Shown piece after piece: positions 23,301 through 36,500 of a stretch of 64,000 bases of DNA. The translations under genes were made by a program, and so were the position numbers. Numbering within the stretch: position 1 is the first letter of the stretch; each line of letters begins with the position of its first letter. The DNA comes from Fasciola hepatica (lineage: Eukaryota; Platyhelminthes; Trematoda; Plagiorchiida; Fasciolidae). Below the pieces are notes generated by a model. It ran no database searches. It was not told the origin of the DNA and saw nothing but the letters and a program-made list of their open reading frames with translations. The stretch lies in contig CANUEZ040000028.1 of NCBI GenBank assembly GCA_948099385.1, forward strand, positions 2,976,001 to 3,040,000, written 5' to 3'.

Positions 23301-26300
23301 AAAGACTGTTCAAACTTATTCGCGGTACGGTGGACGGCGAGCCCCAGTCAGTGAAGCGATATGCAATGGAAATGGAGAGCCTATTTACTACAAACAGTAA
23401 AGGCTTGGTTGTTGGGCTGACTGCTCCAAAGAGCAGTTTAGCTGGACACGCGCTAACGTAGTTACTCCTGTATCAACAACTGCGACTCCCCGGGGATTAT
23501 CCCTTGAGTCCCCGTCGGAAGTAGAGGTAGAGTCGAGCATTCGATTACTAAAGCAAGAGAAAGCGGCAGGTTCCGACGAACCGCCTCCAGTTCCTTTCAA
23601 AATGAGCGGTGGGGCCTTGATAAAATCACTTACCACTTTGATCCGTGACGTTTGAAACACGAAGCATATTCCGTTATCATAGGCGAGTTATTGATTGTGT
23701 CGTCTTCAAGAAGGAAATACGCAACCATGGTGGGATTAGCTTAATTCCAATAGTCGCCAAAGTGCTAGCCTCGATTTTGTTGAACCTTCTGACACCGGTT
23801 CGCAAGAGGAATTCTCGAGAAGAAAAGGCCGGATTCCACCCAGGTTGAGGATGCATTGACCAAGTTCTTACTCTTCGCCAGTTACTTGAAAAGCACCGCA
23901 CACACGACGTCTACCGACAATAATGGTTTTCCTCTACTTGAAAGGCGCTAGCAATTCAGTTGACCGAACAGCTCTATTCATTGCTGCTCACCGAAAGGTT
24001 ATACCACAGAATTTCGTGAATCCTCTGGGATCATTGTACTCTTACATTTCTGGTTGCTTAAGGGATTACTGTGAACTATTCAGTCGGTTCGAAACGACCA
24101 GGGGTGTTCGACAAGAGGGTTTCATTTCGACATTCCTGTTCAACTTCGTCATGGACTAGATAAAGGAGAACGCGTTGCGGAATCTTCATGAAGTCAACGT
24201 TGAACTAAGAAAAGATGGAAAGTTTTGTGACCTAGAATACACCACCGACCTTGCCTGCTTGTTCGAATGAAAAGAGGCATGCGTAATGTGCACCAAATAG
24301 ACTCACAAGAGCTGTAGCCCCATTCGGCATGCTCTTTGCATCTTCAAAGTGTAAAGAGATGCTGCAAGACTGAAAGCCAACGGTTCCGAGCTTGATGTTC
24401 AGTTGAGAGGTGCTAGCATATGTCTACCGCTTCACTTACCTCGGCAGCAGCGTGACGACGGATGGGAGAACCGTGGTAGAGGTGAGTCGAAAGATAGTCT
24501 ATACTGTATCGCCGTGCGCTCAGGTTTGTTTTGTGGTTGAGAGACTTGGGTTTTGCGTGCGAAAGATATTCGTCGTCTTGAGGTTTTCCAACATCGATGT
24601 TTGTGAAGTATCACTAAGATTGGATGAAACGACTGAGTGAAAAGTGCTGAGGTCAAAAATCGAGTATTGGCTACCTTTCCAGAGAATATTGTCATAGCAT
24701 ATCCAAATCAGTAGACTTCGTCTGTTAGGGCACGTGTAGCGTCCGGCAAACACATGTCTACCGTACTGCGCCCTGCTTTCCTTTCCTCCTTGAGAACGGA
24801 AGAAGCCACGTGGAGGTTAAGAGATGACTTGGTAGCGATGAATAAGAAAATGTACAGCAAACTTAGGAAGAGTAGGTGTTTCACTTCTTCATGGTTGGGG
24901 TTCAAAAGATTCGTCAACCAGTTGGCTGGAGACTCCGAGGGATATGGTAGCGGACCATGAACAGTGGTGATAGTGTTATCATTTTCTGTCGAATCAGAAT
25001 GATTGATCAATGTGCGTTTGTACAGTTAGACTGTGTATTCCGTGTGTTGGCTACTAGGGCACTCTTTCCTCCTCCCATCCCTGTAGGTCCACTCCCTATC
25101 CATCATGTATATTCATACTTTCTAATTCAACGTGCAACATGGTGAGAAAGACAGTAGGCAGTGGGGCTTGCGGTGTTATTTAGCGCTGTGTGATGATGAT
25201 GATGATGATGATGATAAGGATAATGAAGCTCAGTGACCAAAAGCTGTTGAAATCATTGCTCTGTTTCCAGGCTATATTGGGCAACTAATCAGCATCTCAT
25301 ATAATTCCCAATTGAACATACAGAAGCTTCCAGCAAAATATACCATCACTGTCGAAGAGCTGGCTGTGTGTCAGGACTGAACGAGGTTCGGATAGTATCG
25401 AACAAAGGATGCGTCTTGTGACGTGTTAGGCGAAAAAGGTAAAATCCATAGCATGGAGCTGTCAGCGAAAAAAATATAATTAGCCAACTTTTCGGTTACC
25501 GCGACTACAGTTTCCCAAAACAGTTTCTTATTGCAAAACTGCGCTGATCTTACCAGAGTTAACCAAAACTTCGGCTGGTTATCATTTTTCCTCGGACAAT
25601 GCCGTGTTATTGACAGAAGACTTTTCTCGAGAAGTGACTGTAGTCCTGAGGTGTCACAAGAGGGTAAAAGACGAAAAATCGGCGACAGAACTAAATAAAT
25701 GGCAAAACATTTTCAAGGCAAATATTCCCACGCAATGAACCTGTTGATGAATATTGGTTATAACGTGAACGCTACAACACGAGGCACATTGCGCTTTAGC
25801 ATGACCGTAGTCGGAATCTAGCAAGCAAATCATCCTGATACAATCAGATCGCTTCACGATTGGCTGATGCATTGCGTAGTGCCACACTCTCCTTCATACA
25901 TATACGCATATCTGGTAAATAAAACTAACAGTATCTGTACCAGCTCTCTGATTGTGCACAGTTTCAGAAATCGGCTGATTACGTTTATGCGAAAATGTGG
26001 GTCAGTTCAAGTATCACACTAAAACAGAACTCGTTCACGCACTCCAGTCGGATAGTATAGCTGCCTCAGAGTCTGCATATTGCAGTTCTTATGCCCTTCC
26101 TAGGAGCAGAAGGATTTTCAAAACGCCCAGTTTTGAACACTTCAGATGGATGTGAAATATACCCGTGACAAAAGTTCCAACCCTCCCGGCTTCATTCTGA
26201 TCATTTGGGTTTTTAAACTAGTTCCGAGAAATCCCCCTCATTCCAGGTAGTAGAATACCAAATTCTAGCCTCACGTTTATTATGGGACCACAATACGGGT

Positions 26301-27562
26301 AAAATAGGAAAATTAACCTCGGCGAAAGTATCCGACTCCCAGACATATGGGACATCCTGCTTCAGGAACTCTGTTTGCCCACGCGGAGTGCCTTCCATGG
26401 GAAACTGGGACGCTAAAGCCTCGACTACAACCACAGATAATTCGAAATAATGGTAGTCTTGTGGTTGTTTCAGATCTCCACCTCACTAGCCAGAGGAAGG
26501 TGTATTGACAAACTGGCACCGATTGTAATCTACTGGCGAATCGCATGATTGATAGCACCAGTCACAACGACCTCGGGGCATTAGGAACTCCCTGCTATTT
26601 TGGATACTATGTTTCACTGGTAGTGGGAAGTGATTTTAAGATTTTACTAGGTCATACGTATGTAAGTCGAGTACTCTTGTTTCGGCTACCTTTCCTAATT
26701 TTCTCGTTATTTCAGCCAAATATAAAATTTTCCATTGAAGTTGGATGTTCTAGATTGGAACGGGACTTCTTTGTACCCGGCAAGAGATGGGCTTCTTGGA
26801 GCAAGTATAAGTGCCCTTTGGACGAAAATCAACTGGGAGGAGTAGGAAACTTTTGTCGCTGAATGTGTTAGTTCCAGACCAAGAAGGGGAGCATCATTTA
26901 TTCGCATTACTATTGACTTGAAGTCAGCTAGAACAGAACGAAGGAAGAATTGAAATTACTGAGATTTTTAACTAGAGGTTTTACCTGAGCTTAATTTGGC
27001 TGTCACTTGGTTTAGTTTCAATAATCATAGAGATCTATTTGAGTTCATGGTATGACCAGCGTGTAAGATAAACCTATACACTTTCTGTTTATTGCAAATG
27101 CCCTTTAGAATTATATATCTTATCAGCAATCTGTAGCAACGTTGGTTAAGAAGCTACTCAAGCTAAACATCTCAATACTTTTTCCTCCTATTATAACAGT
27201 GCGTAAACTTTATATCAGTCTTTTGAGAACCGACGTGGAAAAGACGCGGTCTATTAGAGATGAAGTAATTTTGCGTCAATGTCAGGATTATATCGAACAA
27301 GACAACTCGGCATACCCCATGCGTGGGTCAGTCGGTTGTCTTTATGCTCTCAAAACAATGCTATCATTCTTCCATCTGATTTCGAATACAACCGAAAACC
27401 TGTCCAGTCACATATTTCGCATTGCCGGAACTTTGGTCCTCTCCATGAACGATTACTTGCCAAGGTAAATTCTCAATAACATATTAACTTTTGATCGGAT
27501 AATTTTGGAAAGTAGAAAAGGACGGCATGTCACGTAGTTTTATGTATAAGCATAATTATAAG

Positions 27563-27596
<34 letters not shown>

Positions 27597-30500
27597 TATC
27601 AGAAAAATCATAAGTATGAAAAGTATGGAAAGAACTACGAATAATATTACCAAGTGTATAAATAAGATGTGCGAATACTAGAGCGTCAATGTTACTGAAA
27701 AGTGGTCATATCATCCTGTCTATAATCAGCGATTCGATGGATCTCGTGGACCCTGCCTTAGAAGCTCGACATGCTCCAAATAGCTAGGTGCGTTGGTTAG
27801 ACTTTTATTACATTTTACCTATATCCTTTTGATTTCTGAGTTAGACTGCTGCCACCAATGAACTCGCCTTCAGAACCGTCACAACCAGTGAGCCGTTAGT
27901 GGTTGTTTCAATTGAATCAGATTTATGGATGCCTCTCAAGTTGAAACCTAGAGAGCGGGCAACAAATCAACATTTTGGAACTTAAGTTCCACAGGATGAC
28001 AAAAGACGATAGGATGGATGCACGACAATATTTATTGGAACAGTGTAGTTTGTCGATCACGTTTAAAAGTGAAAGTGGCATCGGAAACAAAGTGAGCCAA
28101 GGGAGCTAGGATTCGGCAGACCGCAAGCAGAACAGTCAAAAGTTTCTTCCAAATGGTGGAAGTCAAATGCAGCTGGAGTAATTGAACAAAAAATAGACCT
28201 GTAGCATGGAACGGCCAGTAAGCAGCTCTATACAGCTAAATACTAATGTTATGTTTGTTTACATTAATTTTCATTATCTAATTTAGACTAGCATACTTAG
28301 TCATCTCCAGGTCACTACACACTGATGAACAAAGATCAGTATAATATGATGGTTAATGTTCGATTTTATTGTTGTTTTCAAAATTTGATTGCTGACTAAA
28401 CGACCGTTCACATCGATAAGAACGACTGATTTTGAGCAATCAAACCTTCGAATCCTTTAATACGGAGCCATATCAAAAGTAGTACTAAACTTGAGATTCT
28501 GGTTTTCAGGGTCATGCGGGCTTTTAAACACCAGAGCGGAAAAGAAAACATTGTTTTTCGGTTACCCAATAAAGAAACATTTGTTTCTAATACAGAAATT
28601 TCATACGGCACTGTGTTATAGTCTCTTATATGGTAGCGCCTAGAATACGTGTACCACTTACTGGATTCCAGATGATTATTGCATAGAAAGAACGACTAAA
28701 TGATGAGAAAATCTTTTTTGTATCACGCATTCCATGTTTATAGTGGTTCATAATTTGAGACCTGGGTATTTATTTATCTTGTTCTGTGGTCCTTCAGTCA
28801 TTTATTTTGCAATGAAAAATTTTACTGGAATTATTCCTTACAGGGGAGAAACGATCACTTCATTAGGTGGTAAACAAAACTGTCTGATCTGTTCGCACAA
28901 TGCCCCCGTATCAATTTTGAAAAATGTCTCCATGAAAACTCATTCTGCTTAACGGATCCCAGGCGGCCTTAAATGAAGCAGGTGATAAAATAACAGTTGA
29001 TGTGCCACCGGTGCAATTTACGACCACGAAACGGATATTCTTATTATCACAAGATAATCCATTCACACTGCTGTTTACTGTCTCAATTCAGATAATTCCC
29101 CTAACCGAAATCCGGCGTATTTTATTAAGTGGAATCAGTTCTTGGCTGATCACAAAAGCCAGACTTCATAAATAGATTATTATACTGGGAAATGTAAGAT
29201 TCAGTGGATAACATAAATTGTGACTATGAGTTTTCATCCTTCGTTAAGGTATTGTGGAGCATCTGACAGTCTCTAAGATACAACAGAAACAACAGAAACA
29301 TGTTGAAAGATTTCAGAACACTTTTTCGGAGACAAACAACTGTCGTCAATTGCTCCCCCTCTGGTCTACATAAATCACATGGGTAATAGCTGTATTGAAA
29401 GGGTCAAGGGTCAACAGTTGTAGAATGGGGGATGAAATTAGATCCAAAAAGATAAGCTCATATCGACAGTGCGTAGATGAAATAGTCCGCTTTAGAAATA
29501 GAGACCGATGCAGAAAAGACTAAACAGACAGTCAACAATGCGTATAACGCAGCTAAGTTCCTGTTAGAGACAGGAACGAACAACAGACTGGCATTCACGG
29601 AGGACGCCACACACAGAAGCGCAAAAGGAGCAATCGAAAGGAGAGCACATAGAAAGAAAACGCGGGCTGGAAAGTATATCTAATTTATTTGGACATCAAA
29701 ATTTCAGTTACAGTTTCAGTTTATCCAATCATTACCTCGCTGTTCTGTATTTTGGTTTCAATTGATACCTTCCGGCATCGTCCAGTAAAAGATGAGAAGA
29801 ATAGAATCATAGCGATAAATATCCAAAAAGACAAAGCATCAAGCGGAAATCAAGAGGACAAGGAAAAAGTCCGAGTGCAACTACGCCACTGACCGCGACA
29901 CCTAACCATATCCATTATCGTCTCTAACCATTTAGTAGGAGGATCACGTGGACTCCAACCTGGAAGTCTAACACGTCCTACTTGGCCAAGTCCACTGGTC
30001 GAGGTTTTCACACCTTTTTTGCCATGTCATGGACTGACCACCTAGCTACCTTCCAGTCGCCACCTGTCTCAGAGGACAGCGTACGCTGAGGAGGTCTATC
30101 GGTGGGCATGCCTAGCACATGTCCCAAACACCTTAACCTGTTTAGATTCAGTACTTGATCCAGAGACTGAACTCTGGTTCCCAACTTCTCGCACCGAACG
30201 TCAGCATTGCCGATACGGTGTTCCCATCATAATCGGGCAATGCTACGGAAGCATCGGTGCTCGAAAGCCGGCAGTCTTTGCCTATCTTCTACCCTCAACT
30301 GCCATGTTCCTGAACGGTATGAAAGAACGGACCTAACCGTCACAGTATGCACTCCACCCTTAACAGACAATCGGATGTCACACCGACACCACAGATGAAA
30401 GAGTCTGGGAAATGCCGAACGCGCCCTCTATTCACTCGATGACACTTCATCTAATACCTATTCACCAGGTGAGATGTAACTACCCAAGTAACAAAACTTA

Positions 30501-33500
30501 ACACCTCAGATAGAGCTTCCTTTGCCAAGAAGAGGTTTGGTGTCGAGCCAACACGGTCCTGCAGCAGCATTTTACACTTTGCAGGTGCAAAACGCATCCC
30601 ATACACTGCTACATTATTGTCCAGGCTATCTAAGAGAGCCTGCAACTTACCTGGATCTTCATTCAGAAGAACAATATTGTCAGCGTATTACAAGTCAGAC
30701 CGTTTACTGCCTGGAAAAAAGATCGACGCCGCTATTCTCACACGAGGATAGGACTATCTCAAGAATCACTTCAATCACAAAATTGAACGGGAAGGATGAA
30801 AAAGGGCAATTCTGATGAACACCACTTTCCGTGACGAACTCTGATGAAAGATCACCGAAAGCACGAACCCGGCTTCGGCTGTTCCCATACAAGCATTGGA
30901 AAAGAGAAATAAACTTCTCTGACACATCCTCCAATGAGAGGCAGCGCCAGAGAACTGTGAGGTCGACTGAGTCGAACGTCGCTTTCGGATCAAGAAAGAC
31001 ACAGATTGTGGGTCTACGAAAGGTGTGTCTATGCTCTAAGGTTTGCCGAAGAGTCTGAAACCAGCTTGATTCTCACGTTTACCCATTTTCCGGGCACTAG
31101 ATAATCGGTGGAGAATAAGACCGGTGAGCAGTTTAGACGCGATAATTACCAAGCTAATTCATCTGTGGTTTTCACAAGAGGACCTGTCACCTTTCTTGTA
31201 AATCGGCACATTCAACTATTCACACGGTTCCCCGGGAATCTGCTCACTATCCCAAATAGTACGGAAGAGTTTTGTTAACTCCGAAACCAATGCTTCGCCG
31301 CCAGCCTTGAAAAAAGTTGAAGGCAACCCATCCGGTCCAGCGGCTTTGTACCATTTCAGGTAACCGATCTCCCGCATAATCTATATCTCTAATGGAGGAC
31401 TGATATCCACCTGCATCGTTACGCTGGCAGGTATACTTGGAAGCGAGCACCAACGAACCAAGGTGTGATCTGAGTCCACAGGCGTAGACCAAAAGAACAA
31501 CAATCTCTAATTGATCCACGCCAAAGGTGACTAATCAAAACATGGTCAATCTGAGTTCAACGTTGTGAAGACCAGGGAGGACGCCATGCCAGTCTATGCC
31601 CTTTCTCATGGCAGAAGTTCGTACTTGCCAGAAACAATCCGTGGTCAGAACACAGCTGAATGAGACGATCGCCGTTATCGGTACGATCGGCTGGGATAGC
31701 AAATGGGCATATAATGTGCCTTTCGGAATCTCCCAAACGGCCAACTTGGGTGTTGAAATCCCTAGCAATGACCACCACGCCCGTTGAACGCACGCTTCGA
31801 AGCAGCTCAGACAAATCCTGATAGAATTCGTCCTTGGCCTCAGAGGAGCTGCAGTCAATCGGCGCACACACAGACAGGACGAACAAGCATCGACACTTCA
31901 GGTTTTTGTTGTTGACACGAACAGAACCGTTCAACAGAACTGCACACAAACGACTGCTGGCTGGAATCCAGTCTAGTAGTGCACGCTCAACTCTCATGCT
32001 CAAAGCAATCCCAACGCCAGCGTGACCACGAGCTCCAGATACCGAATCATTCGACATGCGAAGAGTGAAGTGAAAGACTGAGGTTGCATCCGGGGTACGA
32101 AGAGTTATCACAGAAGCGGAGTTTTGTATGCGTGTTTCGGAGACACAGCACACACCTATTACATCTATTTTAAAGGTGTCAGGACTTCTAGCAAGGGAAG
32201 CTTGTTGCTCTATCTGACAGTGTGCGGATGTTAAAGGCAGCCAAGTGAAGTGAAAACTTAGGCTTAAGAATTGCATCTGATTTATACCCAATTCTTGAAC
32301 CACTGCTTTCATTACAGCCCAATTACCCGTGGCGTTTTGCATCGATCTTAAATTAAAAGTGTTGATTCCTCTGTGGTTCTCACAGAAGGATCTGTCACCT
32401 TTCTTGTAGAGCAGCACAATCACGGATTCACACCATTCCCTGGGAATTTACTCATAATCCCAAACAAACCGGAGTTTTGTTAACTCTGAAACCAAAGCTT
32501 CGCCTCCAGCCTTGAAAAGGATGAAGACAACCCATCCGGTCCAGCGGTTTTGTACCTTTTCAAGTAACCTAACTCCCAAGTAAGCTCAATCTCTGATGGA
32601 GCAACGGTATTCACCTGCATCGTTTCGTTGGCAGGTACATTTAGAAGGTCCACCGTTGAAGTGGGACAACTGAATTGTTCCCTAAAGCTCTCCACGCAGG
32701 GCTCCAGACGACGTCCCTGGGAGTGAATCAGTGAGCCATCGGACTCCCTAATTAACTCACTTACACCAGGCTTCCGTGAACCGGTACCTCTAATCAAACG
32801 GAAAAGGTTGCGAGCATTGCCAACGGTGGCAGCCTTTTCCATTTCCTTACATTTCGCAATCCACCACTGCTCACGGTCATTCCTCAGGCTCCTTGTCAGT
32901 TGGCGTCTCAGGGATTTATGCACTTCATTGGATGTGGCTTCCGGAGGAACGGATCTGAGAGCATCCAACATAGCAACTGATGTAGAGGATATCCATCGTT
33001 TGTGATACCGACTTGAACCAGAGTTCTGGGGGCATTCGAATCGGCATACAAGGCTTCCTTGATCTTTTGCCAACGTTCAGTTGGGTCCTAAATATCAGGC
33101 TACATCGATAACTGCGCAGACCTCTCAAAATTTATTTGACATCGTGTTGATACTAATGCGTTATTCACCACTACGCTGTCACTTCAGCTACTCGTCAGAT
33201 ACGGTTAACTGACCTAAACCTCATGGAATACAAATTTGCCAAACACGCTTAATTCAATGATCGTTGCTATACTACTAAAGTTGCTTATTTTGAAAAGTCG
33301 GTTCGAAAATCATTTTTCTCAGTAAGATCGACTGAAACGCAATAGCTTTGTTTCCCTGGGCCACGCGCGACAAAATTTTCCCACGGAAAAAGTCCCCGTA
33401 CCCATGGATCCATCACATTAATATTGTCACGGCATACGTCACGCATGTGCTGTTGATACCAGGGACCGCTGTATGTACAACGCACTCTCATTGGTCATTG

Positions 33501-36500
33501 TCCCTTCACACTATAACCGGGAGTGTCAAAACCAGTCACTGTAGCATAACAAAGTTCTATGAAAAGTATGCTGTCAAAAACAGGTGCAAAATGTACATCT
33601 CAAGGACTACGAACAACAAAATCCACAGACCGTGCTAGCAGGTAGTTTTCGAAGATATTTGAAGTTTGACTCTCTTCCTTCACACATATTAGATTATGCT
33701 GAATTGGTGGAAAAGGCAGCACTATTAGCGCGCCACTAAGCCGACTTTTGTGCTACAGAGATGTCATCTTCGCATCCTCCCCCAGACAGTAACAACCACG
33801 ATATTGTGATCTTTCGCGGTGGAAGAGGTTATCGATGCTCTGCGAGGGCTCCTTCCATATAAATCGCCTGGTCTGGAAGGGATTCATCAATTAGTGCCGC
33901 AGGAACTAGATGAAGTCATCGCGTCCCCACTCATAAAAAGCTTAACAACTTGATGGAACACTGCAAACTACCGTCTGAATGGAAAAAGCTGTGGTCACTG
34001 CGATGTTCAAGGGCGATAAAAAGGCGGAAGCTGCAAATTACCTTCCGGTTAGATTTATGTGTGTTGTCGGGAAGATTATGGAACGATTGGTCTCGACACA
34101 AATGCAGGAGTAATTCGAAAGCCACGAGCTTCTCAGCAGCCAGTAGCAAGGTTTTCGAAAGGGCTGATCTTGTCTGTCAAACCTTAACTTGGCGAGTGAA
34201 CAGTGGGTACAGGCTAGATTAGAGGACTATTCTACGGAGGTTATCTGTGTTGACTTCAGCAAAGCACTCGACAAAATAAACCATAGATATTTGCTCATCA
34301 AGTTGAAATTGTTAGGAGTGACAGAACCGCTGCACAAGTGGACCGACTGCTTCCTGAAGGGAAGGACCTTTTCTGTGAAAATTGTTTCATTTACTCTGAG
34401 TGTCACGACGCTTGCTGTGGAGTACCACAAGGCTCGGTCTTAGGACTATTTCTATTCCCGGCTTTCATCAACGAATTGCCACAAGAACTGATGTCCCCTA
34501 GTTTGATCTATTTCGAAGATCTCAAAATCTGGCGTGTGATCGAGACTACAGCGGATTATCACGACCTACAAGTGGACTTGGATACTCTAACCCCGTGGTC
34601 CAACGTGTAGGCTCTCCCTGTCCATGCCCAAAAGTGAGCTCAGTTGTAGTCAGGGCGACCGAGGTCAAGTGGCAAATAATTTTTCCAAGGAGTGGCTCTT
34701 CGAGTGTCCATCGGTGGGAGAAACTTCGGAGTGATAGTATCCTTTTCGCTAGAAAACCTCGATCAGTCTGTCAAGGCGTATGCCTCAGCGTGGAGCATCT
34801 CTGATACCATCCACCTGACGTTTGCGAAGCTACCTAGTGGGGCTTTCAACACCAGTATACCTCACACGTACATAATCTGCTGGAGTATGGTGGAGCTGCA
34901 ACATTCCCTTGCAGAGCTGCCGAACTGGCGAAGCTGGAAAGGGTACAGCCACCCACCACTCATCTCATCGTTGGACTACATAGGATCAGATAAGACAGGC
35001 GATTCGAGTTAACGGGGCTGTTTCCGGAAGCGTATCGAAGAGTGAGAAGTGATCTAATAGGCATCCAGCAAATACTTCGGGGCTAGAAGGGCCTCGAGTT
35101 GTAGGCGGAATTCCCTCTTCGTGACCAGTCGCGCATAAGAGGGCACTTCATAACTTTCACGAAGCGGCAGTCAACTGATCTACCATCTTTTCAGGAGGTC
35201 AACCAAAGTGTGGAACTCACTGCCAGCTGACGTGGCGGAAGAGGTAAACTACCTTACAAGCACCAAACCAGTAGAAAACTGAAGAAATTCAGAAATGTCC
35301 AGTATAGAAATTCGGACAGCTTCAAGATAGATTATCTGTGGAAAATCGGAAACCCTTCTGAAATTTATGAACCAATCAGCGTGCAGCTTTATGGACCAAC
35401 TACGATGAGGATATTGACACGCTTTCTGACCCCTAATGGTGTGCTAGATACGCGAATGCTTCCTCGTTTAATCCTGGTTACCCCCACCACCCCTCCCTCG
35501 AATAACGACCCATATCACGCCTATAGACGGACTAAAAGCGACCTATAATTCCATCCCATAATGAACCACGTAGTTCACTGCTATTTGGACAAAATCCTAA
35601 TCAAAACTAAATGTCTAGAAATCCGCTGCGTATTTATTTGAAAGGCAACTGGCAAAATGACGAGCAATAAGCTCATTCAAGGAAAAATGTTTCGTAAAAA
35701 ATTATAGCTGTGACTCCAAGTTCACAACGAAATCCTGTCTTTCATGATCCTAGTAAACGGATGGTGAACATTACATTATAAAATGTCTTATTTTGATGGG
35801 TAATTTTTTTAATTTCCGTGCTGTATCTAGTGAGAAATCACGTCGAACTTTTGCGTGGATTTAAATAACTCTTCGAAAAACCCAGTCTAAGGTAGTAAGA
35901 GTGAATGACAAATGTAACTCATATCCACAATACGGCCGTGTAGCTGTGTTTTCTTGAAATCATACTTGTTTTAAGTCCCTGCATAATTGACCTCCAGTAT
36001 CAAAGTTTTTCATAATGCGGGGCATCAATAACTGTATAAACCAACGCATGTTACTGTCCATTGAGGAATTGAGAATAGCATCTTGTAATTGAAAAGATGA
36101 GTAACGAAGTAAAAGCTTAGAAAACTGCCTCTATTCTCTTTTCTGAAAATATTTTCATTCAGATCTTTCAACTGGTCCAAAACTTGCCAGCGGAAACACC
36201 TAGCCCGATGGATTCAGAGCGGCTGTATTTTCAAGAGCCTGTAGCCTTTGGTTCAAAACTTGGAGCCAGCGTGTTCGTGATTGATTTAAATAAAACGCGG
36301 CTTCCATCGGACGCTTTATTTCATGTGAAACGTGGTGAAATTCAGGAACACCGTTTCACCTTTGATAGTGTTTACCAGCCCTTCAGTGATGGATTTTTCA
36401 GGAGCACCATCTAGACAGCCGGTTGACCAGTTTGCATCTATAGAGCGTTCAGATAATACTCAAAGACTTACCGATTGGCGGGAATGTCGCAAGTGAATAT

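Noticed and set aside
25190..25217. CRISPR-like or regulatory repeat
   Set aside because: Simple TGA tract at the end of an RTE element.
36163..36414. Kinesin motor exon
   Set aside because: Only RFTFDSVYQP is reminiscent; no nucleotide-binding motif or other kinesin signature follows.
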